Source: Sediminibacterium sp. (GTDB lineage: Bacteria > Bacteroidota > Bacteroidia > B-17B0 > Aurantibacillaceae). From it: a stretch of DNA of 64,000 bases. The DNA is taken from assembly GCA_030054095.1 (NCBI GenBank), contig JASGCO010000001.1, positions 334,831-398,830 on the forward strand, given 5' to 3'. A program made the position numbers and the translations under genes. Positions 61,266 to 64,000 of the stretch are shown one piece after another. Under the pieces are notes generated by a model. It was given only the letters and a program-made list of their open reading frames with translations, made no database searches and was not told where the DNA came from. The stretch's first letter is position 1; each line of letters starts with the position of its first letter.

Positions 61266-61883
61266 ATGCACATTGCGATAGCGGGAAACATTGGGTCGGG
61301 CAAGACAACTCTTACATCTTTATTAGCTAAACATTATAAATGGCACGCTCATTATGAAGATGCAGATGACAACCCGTATCTTAATGACTTTTATGAAGAT
61401 ATGCAGCGATGGTCCTTTAACCTGCAGATTTACTTCCTAAACAGCCGTTTCGCCCAGATTTTAGATATACGTAAAGGTAAACACACAGTAGTTCAGGATC
61501 GTACCATCTATGAAGACGCTTATATTTTTGCGCCGAATCTTCATGCGATGGGTTTAATGACGACCCGGGATTACGAAAATTATTTTTCGATGTTTAAACT
61601 AATGGAAGGTCTTATCAAGGCTCCCGATCTTATTATATACCTCCGGGCTTCGGTTCCTACATTGGTTAAACAAATACAAAAACGGGGCCGCGATTATGAA
61701 AATTCTATCCGTTTGGATTATCTTAAACGTTTAAATGAACGTTATGAGGCCTGGGTAAGTTCATACGAATCCGGCAAGTTACTGATAGTGGATGTTGATG
61801 ATACTAATTTTATAGAGAAAAAAGAAGATTTGGGTAAAGTCATTCGTTTAATTGATGGCGAACTCAACGGTTTGTTTAAGTAA
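61266..61883 (+). CDS. Deoxynucleoside kinase
   Basis: The 205-residue P-loop kinase has IAIAGNIGSGKTTLTSLL, the ERS-like DRTIYEDAYIFA and RGRDYENSIRLDYLKRLNER with the lid arginines, typical of the deoxynucleoside kinase/dGK-dAK group. It salvages deoxynucleosides by 5' phosphorylation. The preference (dA, dG or dC) is not evident. The next gene begins one base after its stop. Confidence 0.92.
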   Translation: MHIAIAGNIGSGKTTLTSLLAKHYKWHAHYEDADDNPYLNDFYEDMQRWSFNLQIYFLNSRFAQILDIRKGKHTVVQDRTIYEDAYIFAPNLHAMGLMTTRDYENYFSMFKLMEGLIKAPDLIIYLRASVPTLVKQIQKRGRDYENSIRLDYLKRLNERYEAWVSSYESGKLLIVDVDDTNFIEKKEDLGKVIRLIDGELNGLFK

Positions 61884-62474
61884 TTGAGTGCACCTCTAAA
61901 TATCATTGCAGATTTTTTTGACACTCATTTTCAAACCGAAATTGAGCAGGTAAAGTCACGTGGTGAGTTGATTCTTGCCTATGATGGTGTTCTGAATCCG
62001 GAAACCATTACAAAAATAGAAAGTGAGATTGAACAAGCGGTGGAATCACTTAGCATTCCTAAAAGTCCGCTTAAAAAAATATTTTTCATTTGTGTGGAAG
62101 CGCTTCAAAACATGCTGATACACGGCCACAGAGACAGTAATGGTTTTCAGTACAACTATTTTATCTTATATAGAGAAGGAAATGTAATGAACATTATCTC
62201 TGCGAATCTTGTGCATAAATCATCTATTGCCAAACTCGAAAACGACATTGGCATCATCAATAATTTTCCAGACAGTTCTTCGCTTAAAGCCTATTACATG
62301 GAGCATTTGGAAAAAAACGAGATTAGTGAAAAAGGAGGCGCCGGATTAGGGTTTATTACCATCGGGATAAAAAGCGGTAACCGGCTTAACACCAATTTTA
62401 CCATCATCAACGACACATTTTCCCTGTTCCATCTTCACTCTTCTGTAAACATTGACGCAAAAGAAAAAGCATAA
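61884..62474 (+). CDS. SiaB-like (DUF6272) GHKL-fold protein
   Basis: The 196-residue protein starts with TTG 61884. It has a GHKL ATP-binding fold: N-box EALQNMLIHGHRDSNG and G-box GGAGLGFITIG, as in the SiaB family of Bacteroidota protein kinases that phosphorylate an STAS partner. No STAS or SiaA-like gene is adjacent. It is coupled to the deoxynucleoside kinase gene by position. Confidence 0.8.
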   Translation: MSAPLNIIADFFDTHFQTEIEQVKSRGELILAYDGVLNPETITKIESEIEQAVESLSIPKSPLKKIFFICVEALQNMLIHGHRDSNGFQYNYFILYREGNVMNIISANLVHKSSIAKLENDIGIINNFPDSSSLKAYYMEHLEKNEISEKGGAGLGFITIGIKSGNRLNTNFTIINDTFSLFHLHSSVNIDAKEKA

Positions 62475-62525
62475 GCCCCACGCTTGGAAAATACCTTTTT
62501 TACCCCTTACTGTTTAACGCGCTTA

Positions 62526-63368
62526 TCAATATACCAGATTATCAATTAATCTTATCTTCCCGACAAAACAAGCGATAAGCGCCACTGGTTTGGCCGCATC
62601 ATCCCATGTATCCATTGCCTTAAGTGTTTCTCCGTCGCAAATCTCAAAATAATCCAACTTATATAAAGGATCTTTTGCCAATATGTTCATTACCGATTGC
62701 CGTATCACACGAATAGAGGCTCCCTTTACTTTCATTTGCCGGCTCATTGCCAGAACATCCGGAATAAGGGTGGCCGCTTTCCGCTCCGCTCCGGTTAACA
62801 ACATATTACGGCTACTCATGGCGAGTCCATCTGCTTCGCGCAAAATAGGACAGGAGACAATTTCAATATCCAGTTGTAACTGCCTTACCAGTTCTTTTAT
62901 CACCATTACCTGCTGATAATCTTTACTCCCAAAAAAAGCACGGTCAGGCTTTACAATATCAAAAAATATACTCACTACCTGCGCCACACCATTAAAGTGT
63001 CCCGGACGTCTTGCCCCTTCTAACACCTCATCAAGCAACCCAAACGAAAAACGGCGCGAATCCGGTTCCGGATAAATTTCTTCCACCTCAGGCAGAAACA
63101 CTACCTGGCAGCCTGCCTCTGCCAGCATGGCCAGATCCTTTTCAGGCATACGGGGATACCGCTCCAGATCCGCTTTATCATTAAACTGAGTCGGATTTAC
63201 AAAAATACTGCATACACTTATGTCCGTTTGCTGCAACGCATACGCTATCAATGAGAGGTGCCCCTCGTGCAGAGCCCCCATTGTAGGAACAAAACCAATC
63301 TCCATTCCTTGCGAACGCTGCTCGTTCAAAAAGGCCTCTATTTCGTGTCTTTTGGTAAATACTTTCAT
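62526..63368 (-). CDS. panC: Pantothenate synthetase
   Basis: The 280-residue enzyme condenses pantoate with beta-alanine. It has the HIGH-like FVPTMGALHEGHLSLIAYAL, IFVNPTQFNDKADLERYPRM and the KMSKS-like GLAMSSRNM. Length is normal. It is divergent from the glycogen synthase gene, an arrangement known in Bacteroidota. Confidence 0.96.
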   Translation of the reverse strand: MKVFTKRHEIEAFLNEQRSQGMEIGFVPTMGALHEGHLSLIAYALQQTDISVCSIFVNPTQFNDKADLERYPRMPEKDLAMLAEAGCQVVFLPEVEEIYPEPDSRRFSFGLLDEVLEGARRPGHFNGVAQVVSIFFDIVKPDRAFFGSKDYQQVMVIKELVRQLQLDIEIVSCPILREADGLAMSSRNMLLTGAERKAATLIPDVLAMSRQMKVKGASIRVIRQSVMNILAKDPLYKLDYFEICDGETLKAMDTWDDAAKPVALIACFVGKIRLIDNLVY

Positions 63369-63395
63369 CTAAAAGGCTGTAAATCTACAATTTAC

Positions 63396-63427
63396 TTTGA
63401 AATTTGGATTTTTTTTTATTAATTTTG
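63396..63427 (+). promoter_or_regulatory. Bacteroidota promoter of glgA
   Basis: TTTG (63396-63399), 20 bases, TAATTTTG (63420-63427): a full match to TTTG-N19/20-TAnnTTTG. It lies 29 bases before the ATG at 63457. Confidence 0.75.
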
Positions 63428-63456
63428 TATAATTATACAGAAAGGTTCGAAATTCT

Positions 63457-64000
63457 ATGAAGAAAGCTAAGGTTCTTTTTGTTTCTCAAGATATAACTCC
63501 TTATTTAGATGAAACATACATTGGCAAAATTGCCCGCAAACTCCCGCAAGGTATTCAGGAAAGGGGCAAGGAAATACGCACCTTTATGCCGAAATACGGT
63601 ACCATTAATGAACGCCGGCATCAGCTTCATGAGGTTATCCGCCTGAGTGGCATGAACCTTGTAATAAACGATGTAGATCACCCACTGATTATTAAGGTTG
63701 CCAGCATTCCCTCTGCGCGAATGCAGGTCTATTTTATAGATAATGAAGAGTTTTTTAGCCGTAAAGCCATTTTAACGGATAAAACAAGCGGCAAATATTT
63801 TGATGATAATGATGAGCGGGCTATGTTTTTTGTCAGAGGTGTAGCCGAAACGGTAAAAAAACTGGGATGGCAGCCAGATATTATTCATTGTCATGGCTGG
63901 TTAACGAGCCTTATGCCATTGTATATCAAAAAATATTATTCAGAAGATCCTTTGTTCAGCGATACAAAACTGGTTATTTCACTTTATGAAGACAGTTTCC
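63457..64000 (+). CDS. glgA: Glycogen/starch synthase, 3' end beyond the window
   Basis: The first 181 residues are seen (MKKAKVLFVSQDITPYLDET). It is the divergent Bacteroidota-type GlgA: the usual KTGGLGD loop is replaced by YIGKIARKLPQGIQERGKEI, yet FMPKYGTINERRHQLHEVIR and IIHCHGWLTSLMPLY match GT5 catalytic domains. It probably adds glucose from ADP- or UDP-glucose to glycogen. The gene runs past the right edge, so the C-terminal domain is unseen. Confidence 0.9.
   Translation, partial: MKKAKVLFVSQDITPYLDETYIGKIARKLPQGIQERGKEIRTFMPKYGTINERRHQLHEVIRLSGMNLVINDVDHPLIIKVASIPSARMQVYFIDNEEFFSRKAILTDKTSGKYFDDNDERAMFFVRGVAETVKKLGWQPDIIHCHGWLTSLMPLYIKKYYSEDPLFSDTKLVISLYEDSF

Noticed and set aside
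1..64000. CRISPR array, rRNA, tRNA, phage, ICE
   Set aside because: No regularly spaced repeats, rRNA or tRNA cores, integrase, or phage structural genes could be seen.

Overview
The window reads as a chromosomal segment of a Bacteroidota bacterium. Start-proximal promoter boxes repeatedly match the Bacteroidota pattern TAnnTTTG (with TTTG about 20 bases upstream in the best cases), Shine-Dalgarno sequences are mostly absent, and several families typical of the phylum occur: UpxY-type NusG, PID-CTERM with exosortase, DUF6341/DUF6427-like membrane proteins, DUF3467, DUF5522, a SiaB-like protein and the divergent glycogen synthase next to panC. I see no rRNA, tRNA, CRISPR array, phage or transposase gene.

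Region 1 (1-19422, minus strand) is one long surface-polysaccharide operon read right to left. It opens with a Wzc-like tyrosine autokinase, a winged-helix regulator preceded by a perfect palindrome, and an UpxY antiterminator. Next come a sugar epimerase, a HisH/HisF-like ammonia-delivering pair, an ABC exporter (Wzm/Wzt), an aminotransferase, a second epimerase and an acyltransferase. The distal part holds two N-acetyl-sugar amidotransferases, an AsnB-type amidotransferase, three glycosyltransferases and, running off the left edge, an FkbH-like HAD protein. Genes overlap by 1-8 bases or nearly touch almost throughout, often with GTG or TTG starts. The product is probably a polysaccharide with amidated or acetamidino-modified amino sugars, exported by the ABC route.

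Region 2 (19509-20742, plus) is divergent from Wzc: a 70-residue PID-CTERM protein, an exosortase with its Cys/Arg/His triad, and an associated membrane protein. This compact sorting system is the most intriguing part of the window.

Region 3 (20749-35906) is mixed: glyA, an AraC-type regulator, a CPBP protease, an alpha/beta hydrolase, uvrC, a small secreted protein behind a sigma-54-like promoter, cdaA, a SCO protein with a cysteine-less paralogue, a barrel-like protein, a GT9 transferase, phoH and a SAM hydrolase. Region 4 (35996-41397, plus) is a second glycan cluster with GT2, GT4, FemAB-like, AAC(3)-like and deacetylase-like genes, followed by a methyltransferase-like gene with its own promoter.

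Region 5 (41441-64000) is mostly housekeeping: yggS, pyrF, murI, gatA, tatA, tatD, gpsA, a deoxynucleoside kinase, panC and the start of glgA. Among these sit sensory genes: a propeller histidine kinase, a HAMP-GAF-PAS protein without a kinase domain, and a SiaB-like protein. The gaps carry repeats: three copies of a GC-rich dispersed repeat, a perfect 15-bp hairpin and a roughly 165-base MITE-like inverted repeat.
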